Part shown: positions 18,488 through 26,580 of the stretch, in pieces
Layout: each line of letters starts with the position of its first letter
Position numbering within the stretch: position 1 is the stretch's first letter
NCBI GenBank assembly: GCA_045631465.1
Contig: JAZQUV010000030.1
Coordinates: forward strand, 43,610-107,609
Direction: 5' to 3'
Length of the DNA: 64,000 nt
Origin: Aphodosoma sp045631465
GTDB taxonomy: Bacteria; Bacteroidota; Bacteroidia; Bacteroidales; Paludibacteraceae
Notes under the pieces: model-generated
Databases searched by the model: none
What the model saw: only the letters and a program-made list of their open reading frames with translations
What the model was told of the DNA's origin: nothing
Program-made: the position numbers and the translations under genes

Positions 18488-19876
18488 TCACTTAGGTTCC
18501 ATTCTTTTACAAATATACATTCTCACAATCTTCACAATCTCTTTATTTATCGGCACTGCACCCTTCGCTTTAATATTCAACGTGCGCTGAATTATCGACT
18601 TCCGATTATAATAATATCTCGACGAAATATTCAGCATCGAGCACACCGCATCCTTGTCGCAATCCATAAACATCAGCCATATCACAGCCAAATCAGTCTT
18701 AGTCAACGACGGATAATCCTCCTGCAAAGCCTTCAAATTCATATTTGCATCTGCGAATATCGTCTCTCTATGCAACTCATAACCCTTTCTATACTCCTCA
18801 AACAAAGTGCTAAATCGCTCCTTACGTTGCACCACCTCTTTTTCCAGCGCATTTATGTTTCTTCTATATCTGCTTATCACCACAAAAGCCACCACCATCA
18901 CCGCCATCACCACTAGCAACACCAAATTATAAACCCTCATCAACCTCACCCTCTCTTTCTCCCTCTGCAACTCCACATTCAGCAAGTCATACTCCGCATT
19001 TATCGCCCCAAGGCGTTGACTGAGCATAAACAAATAATCCTCCATAAGCGTTTTATGTGCCACACTCCAACTTTCACAAGCTTCTTCATATTCTCCCAAC
19101 ATAGTTAATCTTTGCGAATTATAAAGATTAAAGTCTGCCTTAAAATCCTTATTCCTACCCACATGTTCTATATATTCCCAAGCACTATCTGGTTCCCCCT
19201 TTCTCAAATAAGCCTCAGCCAATATACGTGCATGTCCAGTATAGCGAATACTATCATAACAAGGCTTGGCGTATGCTATTATCGTGTCAGGCTCCAACTC
19301 ATCTTTGTGCCACCAAGCATATTTGCATTTTGCTACCATATCACCCCAATCATCAAAACATTCAAGGCTCTTTTCTAAATAATATCGTGCCGAATCCCCC
19401 TTTGTCAACAAACTCAGGTCCATATATGAATAAGGTAATCTGCGCAAATTATTATGCTCCAAATTCTTCTCCAAAGCTTTTCGTGTATAATTTAATGCAA
19501 GAGTAGTATCAGTAGTCATTGTATTTTTTGCAATATAAGCATAAACAAACGATGACATAGAATCACAATACTGCAGATTCACCTCTGCCTTCTTCAAATG
19601 TACCAAGGACCTATCATAATCCCCTGCTGCAAACAATTTATAACCAATCATTGCATTACACTCACATAGTTTTCCCCATTCTCTATTCTTTTCATACACC
19701 AATGCACTATTCTCCAACGCCTCCACATCTATCCCTTCTTCGCTCTGTTTTCGTCCCGACTCCAATGCCTTTATTAGCACATAATCCTCTTTCATGTCCA
19801 ACGCATCTTTCTTCTCGCACGATGCACACACAGCCAATAATACAACTGCTATTATCCAACAATTTTTCATATTCAT
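18488..19876 (-). CDS. TPR lipoprotein/membrane regulator with C-terminal helix-turn-helix
   Basis: A 462-residue protein. The signal sequence ends in a lipobox-like LLAVCASC. A periplasmic TPR-like region runs to about residue 305, a single membrane helix (LVLLVVMAVMVVAFVVIS) follows, then a coiled-coil stretch (INALEKEVVQRKERFSTLFEEY). The C-terminal region (PSLTKTDLAVIWLMFMDCDK to SSRYYYNRKSIIQRTL) resembles a LuxR-like helix-turn-helix, as in Bacteroidales TPR regulators. It may sense a periplasmic cue and act on the divergent gene at 20172, but this is inference. The start could be at 19876 or 19870. Confidence 0.75.
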   Translation of the reverse strand: MNMKNCWIIAVVLLAVCASCEKKDALDMKEDYVLIKALESGRKQSEEGIDVEALENSALVYEKNREWGKLCECNAMIGYKLFAAGDYDRSLVHLKKAEVNLQYCDSMSSFVYAYIAKNTMTTDTTLALNYTRKALEKNLEHNNLRRLPYSYMDLSLLTKGDSARYYLEKSLECFDDWGDMVAKCKYAWWHKDELEPDTIIAYAKPCYDSIRYTGHARILAEAYLRKGEPDSAWEYIEHVGRNKDFKADFNLYNSQRLTMLGEYEEACESWSVAHKTLMEDYLFMLSQRLGAINAEYDLLNVELQREKERVRLMRVYNLVLLVVMAVMVVAFVVISRYRRNINALEKEVVQRKERFSTLFEEYRKGYELHRETIFADANMNLKALQEDYPSLTKTDLAVIWLMFMDCDKDAVCSMLNISSRYYYNRKSIIQRTLNIKAKGAVPINKEIVKIVRMYICKRMEPK

Positions 19877-19898
19877 ATCTTGTTATTTTTTAGATTCC

Positions 19899-19918
19899 CG
19901 AGGTGAAGCCTCACCTCG
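19899..19918. repeat. Small hairpin in the leader of the TPR regulator
   Basis: CGAGGTGA and TCACCTCG with loop AGCC. A degenerate copy with the same context (next to GGTAATCTA or its complement) lies near 21930-21957. Confidence 0.6.
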
Positions 19919-19931
19919 CATATTTCATCTG

Positions 19932-19962
19932 CAAAATTACTAAAATATTCACGATAACTCAA
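19932..19962 (-). promoter_or_regulatory. Promoter of the TPR regulator
   Basis: On the minus strand, TTG (19962-19960), a 20-base gap, then TAATTTTG (19939-19932). Confidence 0.55.
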
Positions 19963-19983
19963 CATTTCACCACCCCTAAAATC

Positions 19984-20005
19984 ATTTTGTGATATATCAC
20001 AAAAT
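19984..20005. promoter_or_regulatory. Upstream TGTGA palindrome
   Basis: A perfect 22-base palindrome with core TTTTGTGATATATCACAAAA, that is TGTGA-4-TCACA. It lies between divergent genes. The half-sites look like CRP/FNR-family sites, but the spacer is shorter than the classic six bases. Confidence 0.6.
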
Positions 20006-20073
20006 TCACTTTCCCATAACACATTGATTTACAACAACCAACACACCCTACATCACATCCCCCAAAATAGCGT

Positions 20074-20089
20074 TTTGTGATATCACAAA
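20074..20089. promoter_or_regulatory. Promoter-proximal TGTGA palindrome
   Basis: A perfect palindrome TTTGTGATATCACAAA (TGTGA-2-TCACA) directly abutting the -33 box of the plus-strand promoter. Its centre is 87 bases from that of the palindrome at 19984-20005. Confidence 0.6.
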
Positions 20090-20121
20090 TTTGGTCATAT
20101 CGAATAAACTCCCTACATTTG
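20090..20121 (+). promoter_or_regulatory. Promoter of the outer membrane protein gene
   Basis: TTTG at 20090-20093, a 20-base gap, then TACATTTG at 20114-20121; the start codon follows about 50 bases later. Confidence 0.7.
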
Positions 20122-20171
20122 CCCCAGATTATCAAACACACATTCGTCAAACCATTTAAACCCCGAAAACT

Positions 20172-20759
20172 ATGAAAAAGAAAATCATTTTCAGCCTTAC
20201 TGCATTATTACTTTCATGCAGTTTCATATTCGCACAAACCTCTGAAACAAAAGAAAAAATTAGATTTAATCTAAGATGTGGATTTGGTGGCAATTATTCT
20301 ATTGCTTGTGCTGAATTTGGTTTAACTGAGAATATTGGAGCATATACAGAAATCAACTTAAGTGAAAAATACAAAGGTTGGAAATTTAATATCGGTCCGA
20401 AATTAAATAATAGAAATTATGCATGGACAAATGATGCAAATATCAATGTTTCCCTTTTATTCATTGATATTCCATTATTATTTTCATACGACTTTAGTTT
20501 GGATGCAAAAAATGTTTTCAGATTAGAGGTAGGTCCTTATTATTCACAATACATCTCTGGGGCAATATTTGTAAACAATAAAAATATAGCTACTGGTTAT
20601 TGTAATGGATATTGCTCACCATTTAATGTAGGTCTAATAATAGGTGGTGGATTTTGGCATGGAGATTTCTACATCGGCTCTGATTTCGATTTTATTTGGG
20701 ATTGGGCAGGAGAAGATGCTTTCCCAACATTTTACATGACTGCTGGATATAGATTCTAA
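20172..20759 (+). CDS. Small outer membrane beta-barrel-like protein
   Basis: A 195-residue exported protein. A signal peptide (MKKKIIFSLTALLLSCSFIF, cleaved before or near AQTSE) precedes alternating strands typical of the porin-like outer membrane protein families of this phylum (GFGGNYSIACAEFGLTENIG, VGLIIGGGFWHGDFYIGSDF), and it ends in an aromatic residue (TAGYRF), as many barrels do. The function is unknown. The promoter overlaps a TGTGA palindrome, so it is probably regulated. Confidence 0.72.
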   Translation: MKKKIIFSLTALLLSCSFIFAQTSETKEKIRFNLRCGFGGNYSIACAEFGLTENIGAYTEINLSEKYKGWKFNIGPKLNNRNYAWTNDANINVSLLFIDIPLLFSYDFSLDAKNVFRLEVGPYYSQYISGAIFVNNKNIATGYCNGYCSPFNVGLIIGGGFWHGDFYIGSDFDFIWDWAGEDAFPTFYMTAGYRF

Positions 20760-20858
20760 ATTATTGCTATCACATAAAAATAGACTCCTCTCCAAATACG
20801 TTAAATACATCAAGCCCCCCCTCCATTATAATATTAAAAAATGTCAAAATAAGGGGGC

Positions 20859-20888
20859 TTGTTGAATCAAAAATTTTCACTACCTTTG
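20859..20888 (+). promoter_or_regulatory. Promoter with overlapping stem arm upstream of the secreted protein
   Basis: TTG at 20859-20861, a 19-base gap, then TACCTTTG at 20881-20888. The -33 box is part of the right arm (GGGGGCTTG) of a wide-loop inverted repeat whose left arm CAAGCCCCC is at 20811-20819. Confidence 0.6.
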
Positions 20889-20938
20889 CAACATAAAACG
20901 AAAAAACTAACAATAATCCTTAACCTAAAAGACTAATT

Positions 20939-21739
20939 ATGAAACGTTTATTCTTCTTCAGTTGCATGATGTTTATGGGTATAAACATCATGGCGTATCA
21001 ACCAATCGTAGTAGAAGGCTACAACTGGAATGTTGTCAATCGCCGAGCTCAACTCGATGGTAATAACACTACCGAATACAGCACTATTGCTGAAAAAATC
21101 GAGGGCGACTCTATCATCAACAATGTGACTTACAAAAAACTCTGGCGCAGCACCAACGATGAAATGACTGAATTCTCAATCGTTGCTCTCATTCGCGAAG
21201 ATATTGAAAACCAAAAAGTATGGGCATACATAGGCGAAAAAGAGTATTTGATTTATGACTTTGCGTGTTCAGTAGGCGACAAAGTGACAACCCTCAAATC
21301 GCTACAAAGTGCCGAAAACCAAGTAGAAGAGATTGAAATGACTATCAAGGCAATCGAAGAGATAGAAGACCTCGATAGTGCAAAATACAACAAATATACA
21401 GCTACTATCGCCGACCAAGATATTGTTTACTACGAACGTTTTGGTTCCGAAAACGGATGGTATAGTCGCTCATACGATGGCATCACTGGCGGTGGTGTTA
21501 ACTTTATGGTGTGCGCATTTGATAACAATGGCGAATTGCAATTCAAACCAACGCACAACAACGAGTTGGATGAAATAGAAAATTGTTATATCGACGAAAC
21601 TAAAACCAATATCGAAAACATCACAACATCAAACACTTCACTCCAAAAGGTTATCCACAATGGTCAATTATTAATCATTAAGGATAGCAAAACATACAAT
21701 CTTATGGGTATAGAAATAGAAGGTGTGTTAGAGAAATAA
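20939..21739 (+). CDS. Secreted protein with a short Bacteroidales C-terminal tail
   Basis: A 266-residue protein with a signal peptide (MKRLFFFSCMMFMGINIMA) and a beta-rich, acidic body. The ending HNGQLLIIKDSKTYNLMGIE is a tail seen on many secreted Bacteroidales proteins and may be a short sorting signal. No enzymatic motif was recognised. It is monocistronic, with its own promoter and terminator. Confidence 0.7.
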   Translation: MKRLFFFSCMMFMGINIMAYQPIVVEGYNWNVVNRRAQLDGNNTTEYSTIAEKIEGDSIINNVTYKKLWRSTNDEMTEFSIVALIREDIENQKVWAYIGEKEYLIYDFACSVGDKVTTLKSLQSAENQVEEIEMTIKAIEEIEDLDSAKYNKYTATIADQDIVYYERFGSENGWYSRSYDGITGGGVNFMVCAFDNNGELQFKPTHNNELDEIENCYIDETKTNIENITTSNTSLQKVIHNGQLLIIKDSKTYNLMGIEIEGVLEK

Positions 21740-21759
21740 AAAATAATTTACAAGCAAAC

Positions 21760-21793
21760 AGCGATAATCCTCGGTGGATTATCGCTATTTTTG
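21760..21793 (+). terminator. Intrinsic terminator
   Basis: 11-bp arms AGCGATAATCC and GGATTATCGCT, 5-base loop, then a T run. Confidence 0.92.
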
Positions 21794-21896
21794 TATTAAA
21801 ATCACTGTTTTTGTGCTATAAATTATGCTTTTTTTGAGCATCTAAACCACTTAACTTACTATGTATCAACAAAACGCATAAAAAAACAACCTCAAA

Positions 21897-21957
21897 TTTG
21901 CATCTTGCGCCTTGCAGTTTGCATTCTGCGAAGTGAGGCTGCACCTCGGTAATCTAA
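21897..21957. repeat. 7-bp-period array (TTTGCAT type) plus GAGGTG hairpin
   Basis: Reads TTTGCAT, CTTGCGC, CTTGCAG, TTTGCAT, TCTGCGA, then a degenerate copy of the hairpin at 19899. The following 150 bases hold no gene. Confidence 0.6.
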
Positions 21958-22115
21958 AATAAATTTTGATTACTCTCGGTTTGCACTCACTTTGCAAATG
22001 TGGGGTGTGCAGATGACTGTTTCCTTGCTTGAAGATAGCCTGAAGGTAGCTGTGTATTGGCTCGCTGATTTCATACACAAACTAACTTTGCAACTTGCAA
22101 ATCCTTATACATGTA

Positions 22116-22137
22116 GAGACGCAATATTTTGCGTCTC
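22116..22137. repeat. GACGCAA palindrome, intergenic copy
   Basis: GAGACGCAA, loop TATT, TTGCGTCTC. Same family as the copies inside rnpA (24171) and cinA (27443). Confidence 0.75.
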
Positions 22138-22236
22138 AGTATTTTTTCAAAAAAATAGTAGACAATTTTTTGGTTGTTTTCCTAAATAAATAGACATATT
22201 TCCTAAAAATAATAGACATATTCCTAAACGGAATGT

Positions 22237-22855
22237 TGGGTATAGTCCAACCAATTAACAGAAGTTAACGCAAAGCGCAAACTGCAAAAATTTGTGAGAT
22301 TTGTGGGAACTAAATAAATCCGGATGGTATAAATTAGTAAAATTTGTGAATTATTGCGATAAGCGAGAGCAATAGAGTTTACTCTAATTGCCGAGCACAG
22401 CAATAATCTTGTTAAAAAATTTGTGGGAGAAAATTCAAATCCGGAAGGCACGCGAAGCGTAAACCAACGGTCTTTGAGCCTTTGGCGAAAAAATTCCGTG
22501 CATTCCGTGCATTCCGTGTGAAATAAAAAACAATTCCGTGTGAAACAACAACTCCGAAGGAGTAAAATCTGTGTCATCCGTAGAGCGACTTCTTGCGATA
22601 AGTGAGGGCAGAGTCAAGCTTGCTTGAACTATGCCGAACGAAGCAATAATCACGACCGAAGGGAGTAATTTTTGCGTAGCAAGAGAGCGAATCGAAGAAA
22701 AAGAAGAATTAAAATCAGAGTTATCTGTGCAATCTGTGGGAGATAACTCAAATCCGGATGGCACGCGAAGCGTAAACCAACGGTCTTTGAGCCTTTGGCG
22801 AAAAAATTCCGTGCATTCCGTGAGGAAAAAAAAACTTCCGTGTGAAACAAAAAAA
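22237..22855. repeat. Gene-free mosaic repeat block 2
   Basis: Reuses block 1 modules: ATCCGGAAGGCACGCGAAGC (near 22438), the CTCCGAAGGAG hairpin (near 22550), and the run beginning GAAGAAAAAGAAGAATTAAA (near 22695). The module AACCAACGGTCTTTGAGCCT followed by TTGGCGAAAAAATT is present twice (near 22463 and 22775). TCCGTG and TCTGTG phrases recur. No credible gene. Confidence 0.75.
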
Positions 22856-22875
22856 TACACACTTTCAGTGTGTAT
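22855..22875. repeat. ACACACT-CTC-AGTGTGT hairpin, copy 1
   Basis: ATACACACT, loop TTC, AGTGTGTAT. Related hairpins lie at 22948, 23894 and 50301. Confidence 0.7.
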
Positions 22876-22947
22876 TCAATCCCAAAAATTTCCAAATTTA
22901 AATATACTATACAGCAACCTGCAAGCAACCCTCTCCCTACCCTGAAA

Positions 22948-22968
22948 ATACACACTCTCAGTGTGTAT
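22948..22968. repeat. ACACACT-CTC-AGTGTGT hairpin, copy 2
   Basis: Perfect 9-bp arms ATACACACT and AGTGTGTAT with loop CTC, followed by GC and a T run, so it could also terminate plus-strand transcription. Confidence 0.75.
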
Positions 22969-23000
22969 GCTTTTTTCAATTCCTATAAATATCACTCCAT

Positions 23001-23822
23001 TTATTCTCCACTAGAAAGAGTTGCCTCTATATCCTCAATCGTAGGCAATTGACTCTTTACATCTTCTGACATAAGCTGAGATAATTGATACTCCGAAATA
23101 CCAATAGGCTGATTAGTTGATTCAAGGGCATATTGTGCCATCACATTATTCTTCGTCTTACAAATAAGCAAACCTATTGTTGGATTGTCAGTTGGCTTTT
23201 TCTTTAGATGATTAACTGCACTCACATACAAACCTAATTGCCCCAAGTGCTCACCCTTAAATTTGTCAACCTTCAACTCTATCACCACATAACATTTCAA
23301 CTCCAAATGATAAAACAACAAATCGGGATATACTGTTTCATCACCAACAACCAATGGAACTTGACGACCAACCAAAGCAAATCCAGTGCCTAATTCCAAC
23401 AAAAAACGTGTAACATTTTGCATCAATGCATTCTCCAACTCTCTTTCGCGATAAGCACTATCAAGCACAAGAAAATCAAAATTATACGGATCTTTCAATG
23501 TTTGCTTCGCCAAATCACTTTGAATATCAGGCAATAATCTATCAAAGTTGGTAACCGCCTTTCCTTGACGCTCATACAAGTTGGTATCAAGAAAATTAAG
23601 CAACACAGCACGACTCCACCCTTGCTCTACGGTTTGATTAAGATAAAATATTGCCTTATCTACATCTTTACATTGGCTAATAATATACAAATGATGCCCC
23701 CACGGAACCGAAAAGAAAACATCTTCCTCTATTTTGGCAACAAGTTGTTGCCCAATTGTAACTTGCTCATTATAAAACTGATGCCATTGACGAATATATT
23801 TCAGATTTCGATACGAGAACCC
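23001..23822 (-). pseudogene. DUF1016 (YhcG-type) PDDEXK nuclease, 5'-truncated
   Basis: The frame is open from 23822 without an ATG (a TTG at 23690 is the first alternative start). It begins FSYRNLKYIRQWHQFY and continues VPWGHHLYIISQCKD, which is the middle of DUF1016 proteins; the N-terminal domain of about 100 residues is missing. The nuclease core is intact: YPDLLFYHLELKCYVVIELK matches the PD-(D/E)xK pattern. The break coincides with a repeat-rich stretch. Full-length relatives are associated with DNA metabolism or defence. It is probably inactive or untranslated. Confidence 0.75.
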
Positions 23823-23893
23823 TTACAAAAAAATTTCAACTACCCAAAGAGAAATAAATAGACATTTTTCACATCTCACATTTACAAAAAAAG

Positions 23894-23917
23894 CACACCC
23901 ACTCTCAGTGTGTATGC
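23894..23917. repeat. ACACACT-CTC-AGTGTGT hairpin, copy 3 (degenerate)
   Basis: CACCCACT, CTC, AGTGTGTATGC; one arm has mismatches. It lies just upstream of the truncated nuclease and downstream of yidD. Confidence 0.6.
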
Positions 23918-23934
23918 CCTTTTTCAAAATCTCA

Positions 23935-24156
23935 TCATGGCACTGGGTCGTAGCCACTGCCACCCCATGGATGACAGCGCGCGATGCGCTTAATGGCAAG
24001 CCACAAGCCTTTGAATGGTCCATGCTTCTTTATAGCTTCGATGGCATATTGCGAGCATGTAGGCGTGAACCGACACGTAGGCGGAAACAGTGGCGAAATG
24101 CATGCCCGATAGAAATATATCGGCATCAATAATATGTATTCAAAAAAACGCTTCAT
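23935..24156 (-). CDS. yidD: Membrane protein insertion efficiency factor YidD
   Basis: A 73-residue amphipathic protein that assists YidC-dependent insertion of membrane proteins. The family signature CRFTPTCSQYAIEAIKKHG is followed by RIARCHPWGGSGYDPVP, with all three conserved cysteines. It starts three bases after rnpA, the usual order. Full length. Confidence 0.95.
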   Translation of the reverse strand: MKRFFEYILLMPIYFYRACISPLFPPTCRFTPTCSQYAIEAIKKHGPFKGLWLAIKRIARCHPWGGSGYDPVP

Positions 24157-24159
24157 ATT

Positions 24160-24597
24160 TCATGCGTTAGGAGACGCAATGTATTGCGTCTCTACTAGTT
24201 TTGAGAGGATTTTTGCCATCCTGCCCTTCAAAAAATCGAATTCGGGCAACTGATTGTGCACCGCAGTGAATGCTACATCCATCACCAAACCTTTTGCCTC
24301 AAGTGCCTCATTGAGTTCGTGCTGCTGGAGGCGATATGCCTCGCGTATCAAGCGTTTGAATCTATTGCGGTCAACTGCATGCTTAAATTGCTTTTTGGGG
24401 ACAGAGACCAATACTCGCACTGGAGGGCGATTATCTCGGACGCACGAACCGTGCGTCCCTACATTGCAAGGCATCACACGATAGACCACACGCAAAGGGA
24501 ATACCAAAAAGGCTTTGCCCTCACGGAATAGTTGCGATATTGTGGTCTCGCCACAAAGATGCTGCGATTTGCTGAATGTCAGTCTCAAATTTTCCAT
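24160..24597 (-). CDS. rnpA: RNase P protein component with repeat-derived insert and tail
   Basis: Protein subunit of RNase P, which matures tRNA 5' ends. The 145-residue product keeps the core FPLRVVYR, the PPVRVLVSVPKKQF strand and the RNA-binding motif DRNRFKRLIREAYR. Two parts are foreign to the family. Residues of about 42-58, MPCNVGTHGSCVRDNR, come from a palindrome at 24438-24458, and the C-terminal VETQYIASPNA comes from the palindrome at 24171-24192. The gene stays in frame through both, so the protein is probably functional. It sits between hemD and yidD. Confidence 0.93.
   Translation of the reverse strand: MENLRLTFSKSQHLCGETTISQLFREGKAFLVFPLRVVYRVMPCNVGTHGSCVRDNRPPVRVLVSVPKKQFKHAVDRNRFKRLIREAYRLQQHELNEALEAKGLVMDVAFTAVHNQLPEFDFLKGRMAKILSKLVETQYIASPNA
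24171..24192. repeat. GACGCAAT palindrome forming the end of rnpA
   Basis: Perfect arms GAGACGCAAT and ATTGCGTCTC separated by GT. Read on the minus strand in the rnpA frame it gives VETQYIAS just before the stop. Confidence 0.85.
24438..24458. repeat. GGACGCACG palindrome inside rnpA
   Basis: GGACGCACG, AAC, CGTGCGTCC, flanked by CTACATTG. A related degenerate copy is intergenic at 60857-60876. Confidence 0.85.
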
Positions 24598-24601
24598 AAA
24601 G

Positions 24602-24669
24602 AAAAAAGACAGAAAAACATAAGAACAAAATATGTAATAGTTTATGTCATTATGTTATTCTGTCTTTTA
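24602..24669. repeat. Imperfect palindrome with 8-bp-period arms (copy 3)
   Basis: The left arm contains AAAGACAGAAAAACATAAGA and the right arm ATTATGTTATTCTGTCTTTT. It begins five bases upstream of the rnpA start. Confidence 0.7.
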
Positions 24670-24685
24670 TTTTAGAAATAAAATT

Positions 24686-25438
24686 TTATCTACGTTTGTG
24701 ATTTTCTTTAATAAAATCGTCAACCGCTACGGTCATCGATGTGTATTTAGGCGATGGCACTTCGATGTCGATGCGGAGGTTAGCCTCGCGCGCTGCTGCC
24801 GCTGTGGTTGGACCAAGACATCCAATGACGATTTCGCCTTGCTCAAAATCTGGGAAGTTTTTCTTCAATGCGGCAATACCTTGTGGCGAGAAGAACAACA
24901 ACATGTCGTAGTCAAACTCTTCTTCTGGTGTGAAATCGTTGCTCACTGTGCGATACATATAGCCAATGCTATACTCCACTTTGCGCTCTTTGAACGCTTC
25001 AACAATTTTTTCACTATCGTTTTCAGGCAATGCAACAAAATATTTCAAGTCGGCATGCTTATCGATGAGGGTAAGCATATCTGCCAAATGACCTGATTCT
25101 GGATAGAACACTTTGCGCTTACGATAGTTAATATAGTTTTGCAAATAGTTAGCAACTGATGCCGAAATACAAAAATAACGCATATCATCGCTTATTGCAA
25201 CACGCATATCTTGTGCCAAACTAAAAAAGTGTTTGATACCTACAATTGAGGTGAAAACTATTGCAGAATGATCCTGAATATTCACTTTTTGTGCACGAAA
25301 TTCGCGCGAAGTGACCGACTCAACCTTGATAAATGGACGAAAAGTGACCTTTACCTTGTGTTTTTCCTCCAAATCCAAATATGGAGATTTGCCTGTTTCT
25401 GGTTTCGGTTGCGAAACGAGTATCTTCTTGACTTTCAA
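24686..25438 (-). CDS. hemD: Uroporphyrinogen-III synthase
   Basis: Closes and inverts ring D to make uroporphyrinogen III in haem and sirohaem synthesis. The 250-residue protein shows the two-lobed HemD pattern: VKKILVSQPKP at the start, IVFTSIVGIKHFF in lobe 1 and LLFFSPQGIAALKKNFP with IGCLGPTTAAAAREANLR in lobe 2. It lies 18 bases downstream of the DUF4271 gene, a pairing common in Bacteroidales. Confidence 0.92.
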   Translation of the reverse strand: MKVKKILVSQPKPETGKSPYLDLEEKHKVKVTFRPFIKVESVTSREFRAQKVNIQDHSAIVFTSIVGIKHFFSLAQDMRVAISDDMRYFCISASVANYLQNYINYRKRKVFYPESGHLADMLTLIDKHADLKYFVALPENDSEKIVEAFKERKVEYSIGYMYRTVSNDFTPEEEFDYDMLLFFSPQGIAALKKNFPDFEQGEIVIGCLGPTTAAAAREANLRIDIEVPSPKYTSMTVAVDDFIKENHKRR

Positions 25439-25456
25439 GTTTATAAATATTAAAAG

Positions 25457-26101
25457 TTACACATGAATTACCACAATCGAGGCTACTTTGGCAGCCACAA
25501 AAAGGGGCAAAATTTCCGAGGTGCAAAGATACAAAAAAATATAGAATAAAGAGCTAATTCCGGTATAAAAAATTTGTAATAGTTTTATAAATAGTGCTAT
25601 AAGCACAAAAATGCCCATCGCCAACAGCAAAATAGTCCATGCCAAATCGGATACTCCTGGCATATAAATCCTACCACATGCCACCGGCAAGAGCATCAAC
25701 CCAAACACGGCTACAATCACAAAATAGTCAATCGAAAATGTTCGAGCAACCTCTTTGTTGCCGAACACATAGCCCACAAATCTTATCAGCGCCAATTTCA
25801 ATCCAAAATATGCGGCAACAATAACAAAAAAGATAGGGAAAAGTGCCGCATCATTCATTATCAACAACACATAGCTCGACACAATGGCAAACCACAAGAG
25901 CACATTGGCCCACACTGTGGTCGACTCCTGATCGTAGTTCATCACCCGCCCTTGCTTGTTCACCAAATTGCGCACATAAAGCGAATACTGCTTGCGATGT
26001 GCCGACAACGATAGTGCCAATGCGATTAAAACAATCAGCACAAGCAATCCAAACCACGGCGACGAAGCCAAAGAATCTATTCTTAGTTGAGAAGGAAACA
26101 T
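25457..26101 (-). CDS. DUF4271 membrane protein
   Basis: A 214-residue protein with six or so hydrophobic helices and a charged loop (RNLVNKQGRVMNYDQEST). It ends FYIFLYLCTSEILPLFVAAK, the conserved end of the DUF4271 family. Function is unknown. The link to hemD downstream suggests co-expression but not necessarily a role in haem synthesis. Confidence 0.82.
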   Translation of the reverse strand: MFPSQLRIDSLASSPWFGLLVLIVLIALALSLSAHRKQYSLYVRNLVNKQGRVMNYDQESTTVWANVLLWFAIVSSYVLLIMNDAALFPIFFVIVAAYFGLKLALIRFVGYVFGNKEVARTFSIDYFVIVAVFGLMLLPVACGRIYMPGVSDLAWTILLLAMGIFVLIALFIKLLQIFYTGISSLFYIFLYLCTSEILPLFVAAKVASIVVIHV

Positions 26102-26113
26102 TATTAATTAAGT

Positions 26114-26157
26114 GTTGATAACCGAAGGTCTTTAATTAGTTAGGTGAAAAAATTGTG
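26114..26157 (-). repeat. Short element with ACCTTCGGTT core, copy
   Basis: On the minus strand it reads CAATTTTTTCACCTAA, a six-base variable part, then AAAGACCTTCGGTT. It matches 56820-56857 and, more distantly, the inverted copies at 22463-22497 and 22776-22809. Confidence 0.6.
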
Positions 26158-26165
26158 AATGAATT

Positions 26166-26522
26166 TCATCCACGGAACATGAAATATACTGCTCCGAGAA
26201 GGCAAAGTCCTGCCCACACAAAGTCCCACTTGAATGGTTGTCCCATGAATATCATGGCAAAAGGAATGAACACACTGAGCGAGATGACCTCTTGGATGAT
26301 TTTGAGCTGTGGCAATGTGTACACTGTGAAACCTATACGATTGGCTGGCACCATGATAAGGTATTCGCAAAGTGCGATGCCCCAACTAACAAGGGCTGCT
26401 ATATACCAAGCTTTACTACTCATATTTTTGAGGTGACCATACCATGCGTAGGTCATAAAACAGTTGCTCAACACTAGCATGAGCACCGAAACTACATAGG
26501 GAGAGAAAATTTTTGATAACAT
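26166..26522 (-). CDS. DMT family protein (DUF486)
   Basis: A 118-residue protein with four membrane helices. NCFMTYAWYGHLKN, EYLIMVPANRIG and PFKWDFVWAGLCLLGAVYFMF are the hallmarks of the DUF486 branch of small drug/metabolite transporter-like proteins. Substrate unknown. It follows cinA on the same strand, with a 7-bp array between them. Confidence 0.88.
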   Translation of the reverse strand: MLSKIFSPYVVSVLMLVLSNCFMTYAWYGHLKNMSSKAWYIAALVSWGIALCEYLIMVPANRIGFTVYTLPQLKIIQEVISLSVFIPFAMIFMGQPFKWDFVWAGLCLLGAVYFMFRG

Positions 26523-26531
26523 ATTTTATAA

Positions 26532-26580
26532 AGTCTATAGTCGACGGTCAACAGTCAACAGTTAATGGTTTTTGGTTAAT
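26532..26580. repeat. 7-bp-period tandem array (GTCAACA type), seven units
   Basis: AGTCTAT, AGTCGAC, GGTCAAC, AGTCAAC, AGTTAAT, GGTTTTT, GGTTAAT. It includes the stop codon and last codons of cinA (stop at 26562-26564). Confidence 0.8.
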
